From: an uncultured Collinsella sp.
GTDB lineage: Bacteria > Actinomycetota > Coriobacteriia > Coriobacteriales > Coriobacteriaceae
Reading direction: 5' to 3'
Length of the DNA: 9,875 nt
Assembly: GCA_900552735.1 (NCBI GenBank)
Contig: USBA01000065.1
Location: forward strand, 1-9,875
In this document: piece after piece, positions 1 to 6,059 of the stretch
How the letters are laid out: every line of letters starts with the position of its first letter
Position numbering within the stretch: position 1 is the first letter of the stretch
The notes under the pieces: model-generated
The model's input: the letters and a program-made list of their open reading frames with translations, nothing else
Told to the model about the DNA's origin: nothing
Databases searched by the model: none
Position numbers and translations under genes: made by a program

Positions 1-62
1 AAACCTCAGGTGTGATGTATGGGCGTGACGTGGGCACCGCGCAAGCGCCGATTTTGCGTTGC

Positions 63-1997
63 CTAGTGCCCGCAGATGGCTTGGCGTATGAGGGCAGCGT
101 AGGTGTCGATTCCCGCCTGGGTGAGGTGCGTGCCGTCGTCGACAAGGTATTCGCTGTGGCCCTCGGAGGCGCCGTTCCAGTCGATGACGCCGGCGTTGTC
201 GTTTTGGGCACAGACGTCACGAATCATCTGGTTATTGCGGTCCTGTAGCTCGAGCGGTACGCGCACGGTCACAAAGTAGATGGGCTTGCCGCCCACGGCA
301 TTAATCACGTCCTGCACCTGCTGGGGGTCGCGGATGAGGCCGTTGGTGCCAAGCGCGCAGATGACCACGCTTGGATCGTAGTTGGCGCTGTCCTGCGCGT
401 AGACATCCTGGAAGGTGTAGAACTGGCGGCTCACCACGCCGTCGATGTACGCGTTGGGAAGCACCGCCTGAATGCCAGGTTGGGCACCTGCGGTGACCGA
501 GTCGCCAATCATGAGCACGCGGGCGTCGCAGGTTCCGGTCGCCTCGTCGTAGGTAAAGCTCTTCCAGTCAAGGTTCTTCGGGACCTTTTCGGCGATAGGC
601 CCCTCTTTGGGTTTTTGCTTGGCAGCGTCATCGGATGCGGTGTCGCTGGGCTGGGATTCTTTACCGGATGCGGGCTCGGCGCCCTTGTCGTTGGCTCCGT
701 TGTCCTGGGACGAGGTCGCGTTCTGGACAAGCTCGGGACGGAGCTGCTCGGCGCGGGCGGTGGCGATGCCTGCCCAGTCAAGCGGCGCGAAGGCAAGTGC
801 GGCGACGCATGCGGCGCCAAGCACGGGGAGCACCATGGCGGGCGCGAGGACGTGCTTTCTTGCCGTGCTGTCCTGTTGGGCCGGCTTGTGGGACCAAGGG
901 CGTTCGACGAGGCGATAGAAAACCTCGGCTACCGCAAGGATCAGTACAAGCTGTAATACCTGCTCCCACCAGGCGATGCGGGTAGTGCGGGTTGCGGGGT
1001 TCATAAGAAGCAGTAGGGGATAGTGCACCAGATAAACCGAGAACGAGCGCTGACCCAGCCAGACGAGCGGTTTGGCCGACAGCAGGCGGCGCACGATGCA
1101 CTCCGTATTCTGCACGCAGATGATGAGGAGTCCGGTGACGAGGGCAAACAGCAAAAAGCCGCCGCGGTAGAGCCAGGCGCTCTCTCCGGTCAGCATGAGT
1201 GCGCCGGCTATAACGGCAACGAGCCACGCGATAGAAATCGCGTTGACCTTTGAGATGCCCTTGTTGGCGCCGGGGGTATGGATGTCACCGCTCAGCATCT
1301 CGCGCAGACGCGGCGCGGCGATGGCGGCTAAGGCTCCGCATAGAAGCTCGGCGGCACGGGCGTCGGTTCCGTAGTAGACGCGCGATGTGTCGGCGGTGGG
1401 ATTAAACATGAGGACCATGGTTGCCGTCGATACAAGCGCGAATGCGATCGTGATGCCGATGGCGGTGTTGCGCGACCTGGTTTTGCTGCACAGTGCCATA
1501 AGGATGACCGGCCATACCAGATAGAACTGCATAGTGACAGCGCAGAACCACAGGTGCGTGAGCGGCGAGGGGAGTCCCGCGGCGGCGAAATACGAGACGT
1601 TGCGGAAGATGTAGAACCAGTTGCTCAAAAAGAGTGCCGATGGCAGGGCATCCTGCTGCACCTTAGGGAGTAGGCTCGGGGCCGCGATGTAGGTGGCGAC
1701 GGCGGTAAGCGCGATGGTCACGACGATCGGCGGCATCATGCGCGCAACGCGGCGGCAGATATAGCGCGGGTACGAGAATCCGTCGCGTGCCGTGGCCCGC
1801 ATAATGCTTTTGGTGGCGAGATAGCCACTCAGCGTAAAGAAGAGTGTAACGCCCAAAAAACCGCCGGTCAGGCGGCTGGGGCGAAGGTGATATAGGACGA
1901 CGCCGGCGATGGCGAGGGCGCGGAGCCCGTCGAGCGCGACGATGCGTTGGTTGCGTTGAGGCGCGGCATGTACGGCGCCCGTGGGTGTGTTTTGCAT
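63..1997 (-). CDS. OatA-like membrane O-acyltransferase (acyltransferase-3 plus SGNH domain)
   Basis: 644-residue integral membrane protein with the two-domain plan of OatA/OafA cell-surface O-acetyltransferases. Residues about 18-380 form the multi-pass acyltransferase-3 domain: Arg26 and His37 lie in the first conserved block (GLRALAIAGVVLYHL), followed by FLGVTLFFTLSGYL at about 47-60. A last hydrophobic helix (about 385-410) leads to a Ser/Asp/Lys-rich, probably extracellular linker and then an SGNH esterase-like domain from about residue 490. Ser500 in GDSV, Asn552 in GTNG, and Asp621/His624 in DGTH are the expected catalytic residues. By family, the membrane domain passes acetyl groups across the membrane and SGNH transfers them to a surface glycan; the IDGVVSRQ block resembles peptidoglycan-acetylating OatA, but the acceptor (peptidoglycan, teichoic acid or exopolysaccharide) cannot be read from sequence. 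The start is supported by GGAGGAAGA at 2001-2009. It lies downstream of crr on the same strand, 234 bp away, with a palindromic site between them. Confidence 0.92.
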   Translation of the reverse strand: MQNTPTGAVHAAPQRNQRIVALDGLRALAIAGVVLYHLRPSRLTGGFLGVTLFFTLSGYLATKSIMRATARDGFSYPRYICRRVARMMPPIVVTIALTAVATYIAAPSLLPKVQQDALPSALFLSNWFYIFRNVSYFAAAGLPSPLTHLWFCAVTMQFYLVWPVILMALCSKTRSRNTAIGITIAFALVSTATMVLMFNPTADTSRVYYGTDARAAELLCGALAAIAAPRLREMLSGDIHTPGANKGISKVNAISIAWLVAVIAGALMLTGESAWLYRGGFLLFALVTGLLIICVQNTECIVRRLLSAKPLVWLGQRSFSVYLVHYPLLLLMNPATRTTRIAWWEQVLQLVLILAVAEVFYRLVERPWSHKPAQQDSTARKHVLAPAMVLPVLGAACVAALAFAPLDWAGIATARAEQLRPELVQNATSSQDNGANDKGAEPASGKESQPSDTASDDAAKQKPKEGPIAEKVPKNLDWKSFTYDEATGTCDARVLMIGDSVTAGAQPGIQAVLPNAYIDGVVSRQFYTFQDVYAQDSANYDPSVVICALGTNGLIRDPQQVQDVINAVGGKPIYFVTVRVPLELQDRNNQMIRDVCAQNDNAGVIDWNGASEGHSEYLVDDGTHLTQAGIDTYAALIRQAICGH

Positions 1998-2133
1998 CGA
2001 TCTTCCTCCAATGTCGACCTAGCAGTCTAGCGCTCTGTGCGGACAAAGGAAGGGGGTTCGTGCGGTTGAACAACATGCCGCGGGGCGATGCCTCGCTACG
2101 CAAAAGCCGCACCTGCGTTGATGCTCAGCTGTC

Positions 2134-2149
2134 TATATAGAAACGTTTC
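2134..2149 (-). promoter_or_regulatory. Putative LacI-family operator at a possible promoter of the acyltransferase gene
   Basis: GAAACGTTTC at 2140-2149 is a perfect 10-bp palindrome with the central CG typical of LacI/GalR-family operators. It directly abuts TATATA at 2134-2139, which could act as a -10 box reading leftward about 137 bp before the acyltransferase start; no good -35 is visible. The same 10-mer occurs in front of crr at 2846-2855. The regulator is not in this window. The remainder of 1998-2231 shows nothing else I can name. Confidence 0.45.
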
Positions 2150-2231
2150 AGAACCTCTACATAGGCAAAAACAACAACACAAATGCGGCAAAGATGCACG
2201 GATGGATGAGGTTTTATGCGATGATGCTCGG

Positions 2232-2795
2232 CTACTTGGTCTTGGCAACCAGCAGCGGATCGCCAAGCTTGACGAGCGGATTGCCGCCGATAAGCGTGCC
2301 GGACTCGCCGACGTGGTCGATGCTCTTGAGGCGGTCGAGCTCAGAGACGATGACGGTCACGATGTCCTCGTGGCCAGCGGCCTTAATGGCGTCGCGGTCG
2401 AAGCTGATGAGCGGCTGGCCGGCCTTGACCACATCGCCCATCTCGACAAAGCGGGCAAAACCCTTGCCGTTCATTTCCACGGTGCCCAGGCCAACATGGA
2501 TGAACACGCGCAGGCCGTCCTCGGTGATCATGCCGATGGAGTGGTTGGTGACGGTGGTGGCGCCGATGCGGCCGTTGGCGGGCGCGTAGATGGTGCCGGT
2601 AATTGGTTCGATGCCGTAGCCCTGACCGAGCATGCCCGAGGCGATGGTCTCGTCGGGAACTTCACTCAGATTGACGAGCACGCCGTTGACGGGAGCGTAG
2701 ATGACGCCTTCGCGGGTGGCGAAGCTTGCTGCGGGCGGAACGGACGCCTCGCCCGACGAAGTGAACGTGGACTTGAGCGAATCGAGCAGACCCAT
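2232..2795 (-). CDS. crr: PTS system glucose-type IIA protein (EIIA-Glc)
   Basis: 187-residue cytoplasmic phosphocarrier of the phosphoenolpyruvate:sugar phosphotransferase system. The body (about 28-180) is a single PTS_EIIA_1 domain: His85 in TNHSIGM and the phospho-accepting His100 in VFIHVGLGTVEM correspond to the two active-site histidines of E. coli IIA(Glc). The following block with NGKGF, GDVVKAGQ and a terminal ITV-type beta-strand region is also typical. No IIB or IIC domain is attached, so it must serve permeases encoded elsewhere. By family it takes phosphate from HPr and passes it to IIB domains; a regulatory role is possible but unproven here. The reading frame is open a further 26 codons upstream, but GGAGG at 2801-2805 sits 5 nt before the ATG at 2795 and the MGLLDSLK start is family-like, so I chose this start. 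It is divergent from the esterase and upstream of the acyltransferase. Confidence 0.93.
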   Translation of the reverse strand: MGLLDSLKSTFTSSGEASVPPAASFATREGVIYAPVNGVLVNLSEVPDETIASGMLGQGYGIEPITGTIYAPANGRIGATTVTNHSIGMITEDGLRVFIHVGLGTVEMNGKGFARFVEMGDVVKAGQPLISFDRDAIKAAGHEDIVTVIVSELDRLKSIDHVGESGTLIGGNPLVKLGDPLLVAKTK

Positions 2796-2845
2796 AGATG
2801 CCTCCAACGTATCAGGCGCGCATGTTGCACGCGTGTGGTTTGCCG

Positions 2846-2855
2846 GAAACGTTTC
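2846..2855 (-). promoter_or_regulatory. Putative LacI-family operator in the crr leader
   Basis: GAAACGTTTC, identical to the site at 2140-2149, lies 51-60 bp upstream of the crr ATG. Relative to the predicted crr transcription start (about 2880) it spans roughly +26 to +35, a position from which a bound repressor could block elongation or promoter clearance. A GGAAAC...GTTTCC pair (2845-2850 and a second GTTTCC shortly after) also overlaps it. Which regulator binds is unknown. Confidence 0.45.
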
Positions 2856-2886
2856 GTACGTGTTTCCCAGCACGGTCAGCGCCCCT

Positions 2887-2915
2887 ATTTTACGCTGCCT
2901 AACGATACCTCTGAA
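2887..2915 (-). promoter_or_regulatory. Predicted sigma-70-type promoter of crr
   Basis: On the minus strand, TTCAGA (2910-2915, four of six matches to TTGACA) is followed after exactly 17 bp by TAAAAT (2887-2892, five of six to TATAAT). This predicts a start near 2880 and a leader of about 85 nt holding the GAAACGTTTC palindrome. Just upstream of the -35 lies another 10-bp palindrome, TGATATATCA (2927-2936), which could serve either divergent gene. Confidence 0.5.
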
Positions 2916-3041
2916 CAGCGATTTTGTGATATATCAGTTGAAGGCCAACTTATTGCGGGGGTGTTTCTGCGCCGCGGGCTCAAGTGGGGTACGCTAAGGT
3001 GCGAAAAACGAGTGCGCACGAATCGCACGGAGGGAGCACCT

Positions 3042-3941
3042 ATGATTATTGAGAACCATGCGCTGTGGGGCGAGGAGCCGACCGAGGATTATCCGGCGAC
3101 GTTTACGTATCTGGGTACCGAGCCGCTGCCCGATAAGCCCAATGGCCGCCGCCCCGCGGTGATCATCTGCGGCGGAGGCGGGTTTACGCATATCGCTCCG
3201 CACGAGCAGGACCCGGTGGCGTTTGCATTTTTGGACCGCGGCTACCAGGCCTTTGTGCTCAACTATGTGACGAGCGCCACGGGCGACGTGAGCTTTCCGC
3301 ACCCGCAGGCGGACCTCGCCAAGATGGTCGCTACCGTGCGCGCCAACGCCGACGAATGGCATGTCGATCCCAAGCGCGTGTGCATCGTGGGTTTCTCGGC
3401 GGGCGGTATGATCTGCGCCTCGTTGGCAACGCAGTGGAAGACCGGACCCTTCGCGGGCCTTGCCGGGGCTCGTCCGGAGGATATTCGTCCCGACGCCGTG
3501 GTGCTGGGCTATCCGTTGCTCGACCTTGCCTATGTGCGCGATATGCAGACGCGCGACCCGCGCATTGACCTGCGCGTGCCCAAGACGGGTGGCAAGACAG
3601 GACGCGATTTGCTCAACGACTATCTGTCGATGGTGACGGGCAGCGAGGCGACCGATGAGCACCTGACCGACATTTGCCCTACCACGCACGTTTCGCGCCA
3701 GATGCCCCCGACCTTTGTGTGGGGCGTTTCGGACGACAAGACGGCGCCGATCGCGCAGGTCTACCCGTTTGCGCAGCGCATGGCCGAGGAGGGTGTTGCA
3801 TGCGAGATGCACGTCTTTGACCAGGGTGGCCACGGCCTTTCGCTCGGCAACGCCAATACCGCGGTCGACAACGAGGACAAGCAGGTGGCAGTCCGTCCCT
3901 GGATCCGTCTGGCCTTCCGCTTCCTGGAGCGCCATCTGTAA
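3042..3941 (+). CDS. Alpha/beta-hydrolase, acetyl-esterase-like (BD-FAE / esterase-lipase type)
   Basis: 299-residue soluble hydrolase with no signal peptide. The alpha/beta-hydrolase landmarks are in order: oxyanion-hole region AVIICGGGGF (about 39-48, a CGGGG variant of the usual HGGG), nucleophile elbow GFSAGG with Ser119, acid Asp231 or Asp232 in GVSDDKTAP, and His264 in QGGHGLSLG. The overall pattern, with TFVWGVSDD and the GHG close to the C terminus, matches small acetyl-xylan-esterase-like or carbohydrate-esterase proteins that remove acetyl or other acyl groups from small or glycosidic substrates; the substrate cannot be assigned. An open frame extends far upstream through the crr antisense, but GGAGGGAG at 3029-3036, 5 nt before ATG 3042, fixes the start. 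It is monocistronic, divergent from crr and convergent with the zinc-ribbon gene. No clear T-tract terminator follows; the 19-bp inverted repeat at 3966-4028 is the nearest structure. Confidence 0.88.
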   Translation: MIIENHALWGEEPTEDYPATFTYLGTEPLPDKPNGRRPAVIICGGGGFTHIAPHEQDPVAFAFLDRGYQAFVLNYVTSATGDVSFPHPQADLAKMVATVRANADEWHVDPKRVCIVGFSAGGMICASLATQWKTGPFAGLAGARPEDIRPDAVVLGYPLLDLAYVRDMQTRDPRIDLRVPKTGGKTGRDLLNDYLSMVTGSEATDEHLTDICPTTHVSRQMPPTFVWGVSDDKTAPIAQVYPFAQRMAEEGVACEMHVFDQGGHGLSLGNANTAVDNEDKQVAVRPWIRLAFRFLERHL

Positions 3942-3965
3942 GAGGACGGACATCCCCTCAATAAC

Positions 3966-4028
3966 TTGCGGTGAAATAGTTCCTATCTGGGGCATCAACC
4001 AGCCCAAGCAGGAACTATTCCACCGCAA
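3966..4028. repeat. 19-bp inverted repeat with a structured loop, downstream of the esterase gene
   Basis: Arms TTGCGGTGAAATAGTTCCT (3966-3984) and AGGAACTATTCCACCGCAA (4010-4028) are complementary at 18 of 19 positions; the single A-C mismatch on the plus strand would be a G-U wobble in a minus-strand RNA. The 25-nt loop contains GGGC/GCCC (3990-3993 and 4002-4005). In addition GGGGCATCAA (3989-3998) in the loop is perfectly complementary to TTGATGCCCC (4037-4046) outside the hairpin. No T-run follows on either side, so it is not a standard intrinsic terminator, although it could end esterase transcription. It resembles a dispersed repetitive palindrome, but only one copy is in this window. 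Confidence 0.75.
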
Positions 4029-4050
4029 CTTTGTCTTTGATGCCCCGCCC

Positions 4051-4313
4051 GGAAACTGCGTCCCGGTTTGGGCGCGGATTCCGGGATGCAGTTTCCCATA
4101 GGGCCTCGACTGGGAAAGTGCGTCCCGTTTCGGGCGGGGATTCCGGGTTGCATTTTCCGCAAGAGGCCTGTTTGGGAAACCATATCCCGTTTCGAGCCAG
4201 AATTCTGGAACGCAGTTTCCCCAAGAGGCCCCATCGGGAAACGGTATCCCGGAATCCGCCCGGATGGTGGGATGCGCTTTCCAGAAGGGCGCCGTTTGGG
4301 AAACTGTGATCCG
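4051..4313. repeat. Tandem hairpin-repeat array 1, exact 62-bp period, five unit starts
   Basis: GGAAA-type left arms begin at 4051, 4113, 4175, 4237 and 4299, exactly 62 bp apart each time. Each of the first four units has a left arm like GGAAACTGCGTCCCG, a centre of about 15 bp, a complementary right arm like CGGGATGCAGTTTCC, and a 16-bp spacer often reading AAGAGGCC. The fifth unit stops after its left arm (to about 4313). The first unit is nearly perfect: 4051-4066 pairs with 4081-4096 with one G-U. Others have diverged, with some G-U pairs and mismatches. The period is not a multiple of three and frames change every unit, so the short open frames here are not genes. The array fills most of the gene-free interval between the convergent esterase and zinc-ribbon genes. 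I do not recognise it as a named element; REP/BIME-like is the nearest known class. Confidence 0.9.
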
Positions 4314-4364
4314 TGATCCACCGGGGACGGAGGAGGGCTGACCATTTTGGGCGGCGGCAGTCGG

Positions 4365-5546
4365 CTATTTCAGCGTAATGCAGGATGCGAGGAGATCGCA
4401 GTACGTTTCTCCCGTGAAATCATAATTGATCCCAAGCGGGCGGTATCCATCCTGGACATATCCCCAGTAAGGTCCGCCGGACAGCACTACAGTCTTGCCC
4501 GATGACGTCTTTCCAATCGTCTTAGAGAAGGCGGTCTCTGCGCCGTGCGGCGATCCATCGGTTGCGTATACCGTAAAGTTCGCTTTCGAGGCAACATCTT
4601 GCGCTGTAACGTCATTGGCGGTAAGGGTGTCGGACGTCGTTTCGAATTTCAACCAATCCATGGGGAACCAGTCGGGGAGGACCATTGTAAAGTAGTCGGT
4701 TTCAAACGTCCTTGCCTGCCTTGCCTCCTCGGCTTTCTTGGCCTCTTCCTCCGCCTGGCGCCTTGCCTCCTCCTCGGCCTGCTTTGCCGCCACGGCGTCG
4801 TCGCGGCGCTTGGTCGCGGCGGTCGCGAGCGCCTCGGCGTCAATATTGAAGCCGGCCTTCTTGGCGCCCTCGTCCTCCTCGGCGTACTTCTTTGCCGCGG
4901 CGATCTGGTCGTCGGTCACTTCGGGCGCCTCGATCGGCTCCAGCGCCACGTCGCCCGCGTCAATGGTCTTCTTCTCGGCGGCCTTTTCGCCCAACTTGAT
5001 GTTGAGCTTGTCGGCGGGGACAGCGTAGATCGTGCCGTCGGCGGCGATAGGGGAGGCGGCGACCTCGACCTTGTAGCTTCCGCGCCGGAGCTCGACGCCC
5101 TCGCCGTCGCTGTCCACGTAGCGCACGGCGTCGACCTTCTTGCCGCGGCCTTCCTTGCCTGTAATATGAACCGGCAGCCTGCTCGCTCCCGCCGAGGTGT
5201 CCCAGCCCTGGGCCGAGACGCTAAAGCGCACGGCGTGCTTTGCCGCGAGCGCCTCCTGTTCGGCCGCCTGTCGAGCCTGCTCGGGGGCGTAGACGCCGAA
5301 GTAGTAGCCGGCACCGCCGCCCGCAGCGAGCAATGCGATCACGACGGCCGCGATCGCGAGGGGCCTCTTTGAGCGCTTGGCCTTCGCCGGCGCCGGTGCC
5401 GTCGGCTGCGTCTCGGCTGCCGGGGCGGGTTGATAGTCGCCCTGCGATTCGGCCGGGGCTTCATATTCGGCGGCAATGGGCTCGCCGCACACGGGGCAGA
5501 ACCTGGTCCCGTCCTCGACCTTCGACCCGCAATTTCGGCAGAACAT
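4365..5546 (-). CDS. Zinc-ribbon single-pass membrane protein of unknown function
   Basis: 393 residues. The N terminus is a zinc ribbon: Cys3-x2-Cys6 and Cys17-x2-Cys20 (MFCRNCGSKV...FCPVCG). Next come a Pro/Ala/Gln-rich linker (about 25-57), a basic patch (KAKRSKR, about 55-61) and one transmembrane helix (about 63-83), which by the positive-inside rule puts the zinc ribbon in the cytoplasm and the remainder outside. The outer part has a beta-rich segment (about 104-205), a charged Ala/Glu/Lys-rich helix likely to form a coiled coil (about 248-280), and a C-terminal domain (about 281-393) with Cys383 and Cys389, possibly a disulfide. I cannot assign a function; this zinc-ribbon plus membrane-anchor plan is common in Firmicutes and Actinobacteria proteins of unknown role. 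The frame is open 15 codons upstream, but GAGGGGAG about 7 nt before ATG 5546 and the usual M-x-C-x2-C beginning favour this start. The gene is bracketed by the two 62-bp-period arrays. Confidence 0.85.
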   Translation of the reverse strand: MFCRNCGSKVEDGTRFCPVCGEPIAAEYEAPAESQGDYQPAPAAETQPTAPAPAKAKRSKRPLAIAAVVIALLAAGGGAGYYFGVYAPEQARQAAEQEALAAKHAVRFSVSAQGWDTSAGASRLPVHITGKEGRGKKVDAVRYVDSDGEGVELRRGSYKVEVAASPIAADGTIYAVPADKLNIKLGEKAAEKKTIDAGDVALEPIEAPEVTDDQIAAAKKYAEEDEGAKKAGFNIDAEALATAATKRRDDAVAAKQAEEEARRQAEEEAKKAEEARQARTFETDYFTMVLPDWFPMDWLKFETTSDTLTANDVTAQDVASKANFTVYATDGSPHGAETAFSKTIGKTSSGKTVVLSGGPYWGYVQDGYRPLGINYDFTGETYCDLLASCITLK

Positions 5547-5612
5547 GTGCAGACTCCCCTCGATCGGCGCCCGCGCGAATACCGGGCGCATTTCCTTCTG
5601 TCCTCATGCTAA

Positions 5613-5642
5613 GGGCGAACGCTTGCCCGTTGTTGCGCAACA
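5613..5642. promoter_or_regulatory. Paired palindromes upstream of the zinc-ribbon gene
   Basis: TGTTGCGCAACA (5631-5642) is a perfect 12-bp palindrome, and GGGCGAACGCTTGCCC (5613-5628) is an imperfect one with GGGC/GCCC ends and a central CG. They lie 67-96 bp before the zinc-ribbon gene start and just before array 2. A weak leftward -10, TAGCAT, lies close by at about 5606-5611, but no convincing -35 is visible. An operator role is a guess. Confidence 0.3.
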
Positions 5643-5660
5643 TTGCTGTGCTCTCCGTTC

Positions 5661-5866
5661 GGAAACTGCGTCCCGTTTCTGCTGCAGATTCCGGGACGCA
5701 GTTTCCGCTAGAGACCTCAGTCGGAAAGCCCATCCCGTTTTAGCGTTTCGGAGTGGGATGCAGTTTCCCCAGGAGCCCCCATCGGGAAACTGCATCCCGG
5801 AATTCGCCTGAATAGTGGGGTGCGGTTTCCGAAAGGGTGCCGTCTGGGAAACCGTGTCCCGGAATC
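5661..5866. repeat. Tandem hairpin-repeat array 2, exact 62-bp period, four unit starts
   Basis: Left arms begin at 5661, 5723, 5785 and 5847, again exactly 62 bp apart and in the same orientation as array 1. The first unit holds a perfect 15-bp inverted repeat (GGAAACTGCGTCCCG 5661-5675 with CGGGACGCAGTTTCC 5692-5706). The strongest stem is between units: GGGATGCAGTTTCCC (5755-5769) pairs perfectly with GGGAAACTGCATCCC (5784-5798) across a 14-nt loop. The last unit ends after its left arm and a few bases (CCCGGAATC). Its last three units match the last three of array 1 in order, including spacers CCAGGAGCCCCCATCG versus CCAAGAGGCCCCATCG. It lies between the divergent zinc-ribbon and feo genes, outside the predicted feo promoter. 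Confidence 0.9.
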
Positions 5867-5940
5867 CCCTCCCGCGCCTGGTTGTTCCGCATCGCATCTA
5901 TTGGGCAAAGCGATCTGTCCCCATTGCACCGATCTGTCGA

Positions 5941-5970
5941 TTGAACATCGTTGCGTGTTCGCGCTATCAT
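5941..5970 (+). promoter_or_regulatory. Predicted feoAB promoter
   Basis: TTGAAC (5941-5946, four of six to consensus) and TATCAT (5965-5970, five of six) are separated by 18 bp, predicting a start near 5977. The tandem palindromes at 5986-6018 then fall at roughly +10 to +42, where a repressor could block transcription. Confidence 0.5.
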
Positions 5971-5985
5971 GCATGGTTACAATTG

Positions 5986-6018
5986 GTTAGCCATGGCAAA
6001 CGGTTAGCCATGGTAAAC
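5986..6018 (+). promoter_or_regulatory. Tandem palindromic operators, probable iron-responsive DtxR/IdeR-type sites
   Basis: GTTAGCCATGGCAAAC (5986-6001) and GTTAGCCATGGTAAAC (6003-6018) are two 16-bp near-palindromes centred on CCATGG and 17 bp apart. The first deviates from dyad symmetry at one base-pair position, the second at two. The GGTTAGCC half resembles the TTAGGTTAGCC half of known DtxR/IdeR operators, and the downstream gene is for iron uptake, so an Fe(II)-dependent repressor is the natural candidate; a Fur or MntR site is less like this. A degenerate third element, GCATGGTTAC, lies at 5971-5980. A small hairpin (CGCCC-TGT-GGGCG, 6028-6040) follows just before the ribosome binding site. 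Confidence 0.55.
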
Positions 6019-6059
6019 AAAATACAACGCCCTGTGGGCGCCGGGGGAGGAACGCGGAC

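Noticed and set aside
45..2901. Similar 21-mers at 45-65 and 2881-2901 that differ only at third codon positions (both reading APILRCL)
   Set aside because: One covers the acyltransferase stop and the other the crr promoter; neither frame looks coding and one short match is compatible with chance.
3942..3965. GAGG/CCTC hairpin right after the esterase stop as a terminator
   Set aside because: The stem is four pairs plus scattered ones, and no T-run follows.
2994..4028. Long minus-strand open frame (344 codons) opposite the esterase gene
   Set aside because: It is antisense to a well-supported alpha/beta-hydrolase, has no recognisable domain and a composition typical of shadow frames in high-GC DNA.
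3995..4345. Short open frames across the two arrays giving repeated peptides such as GNCIPES and GMQFP
   Set aside because: The 62-bp period shifts frame at each unit, so the peptide repeats arise from the DNA repeats; no start context or conserved frame.
4338..4364. Weak stem GCTGAC/GTCGGC as a terminator of the zinc-ribbon gene
   Set aside because: Six pairs with a wobble, a large loop and no U-tract.
4051..5866. CRISPR array
   Set aside because: The period of 62 is constant but the units are diverged inverted repeats with similar, not unique, spacers, and no cas genes are nearby.
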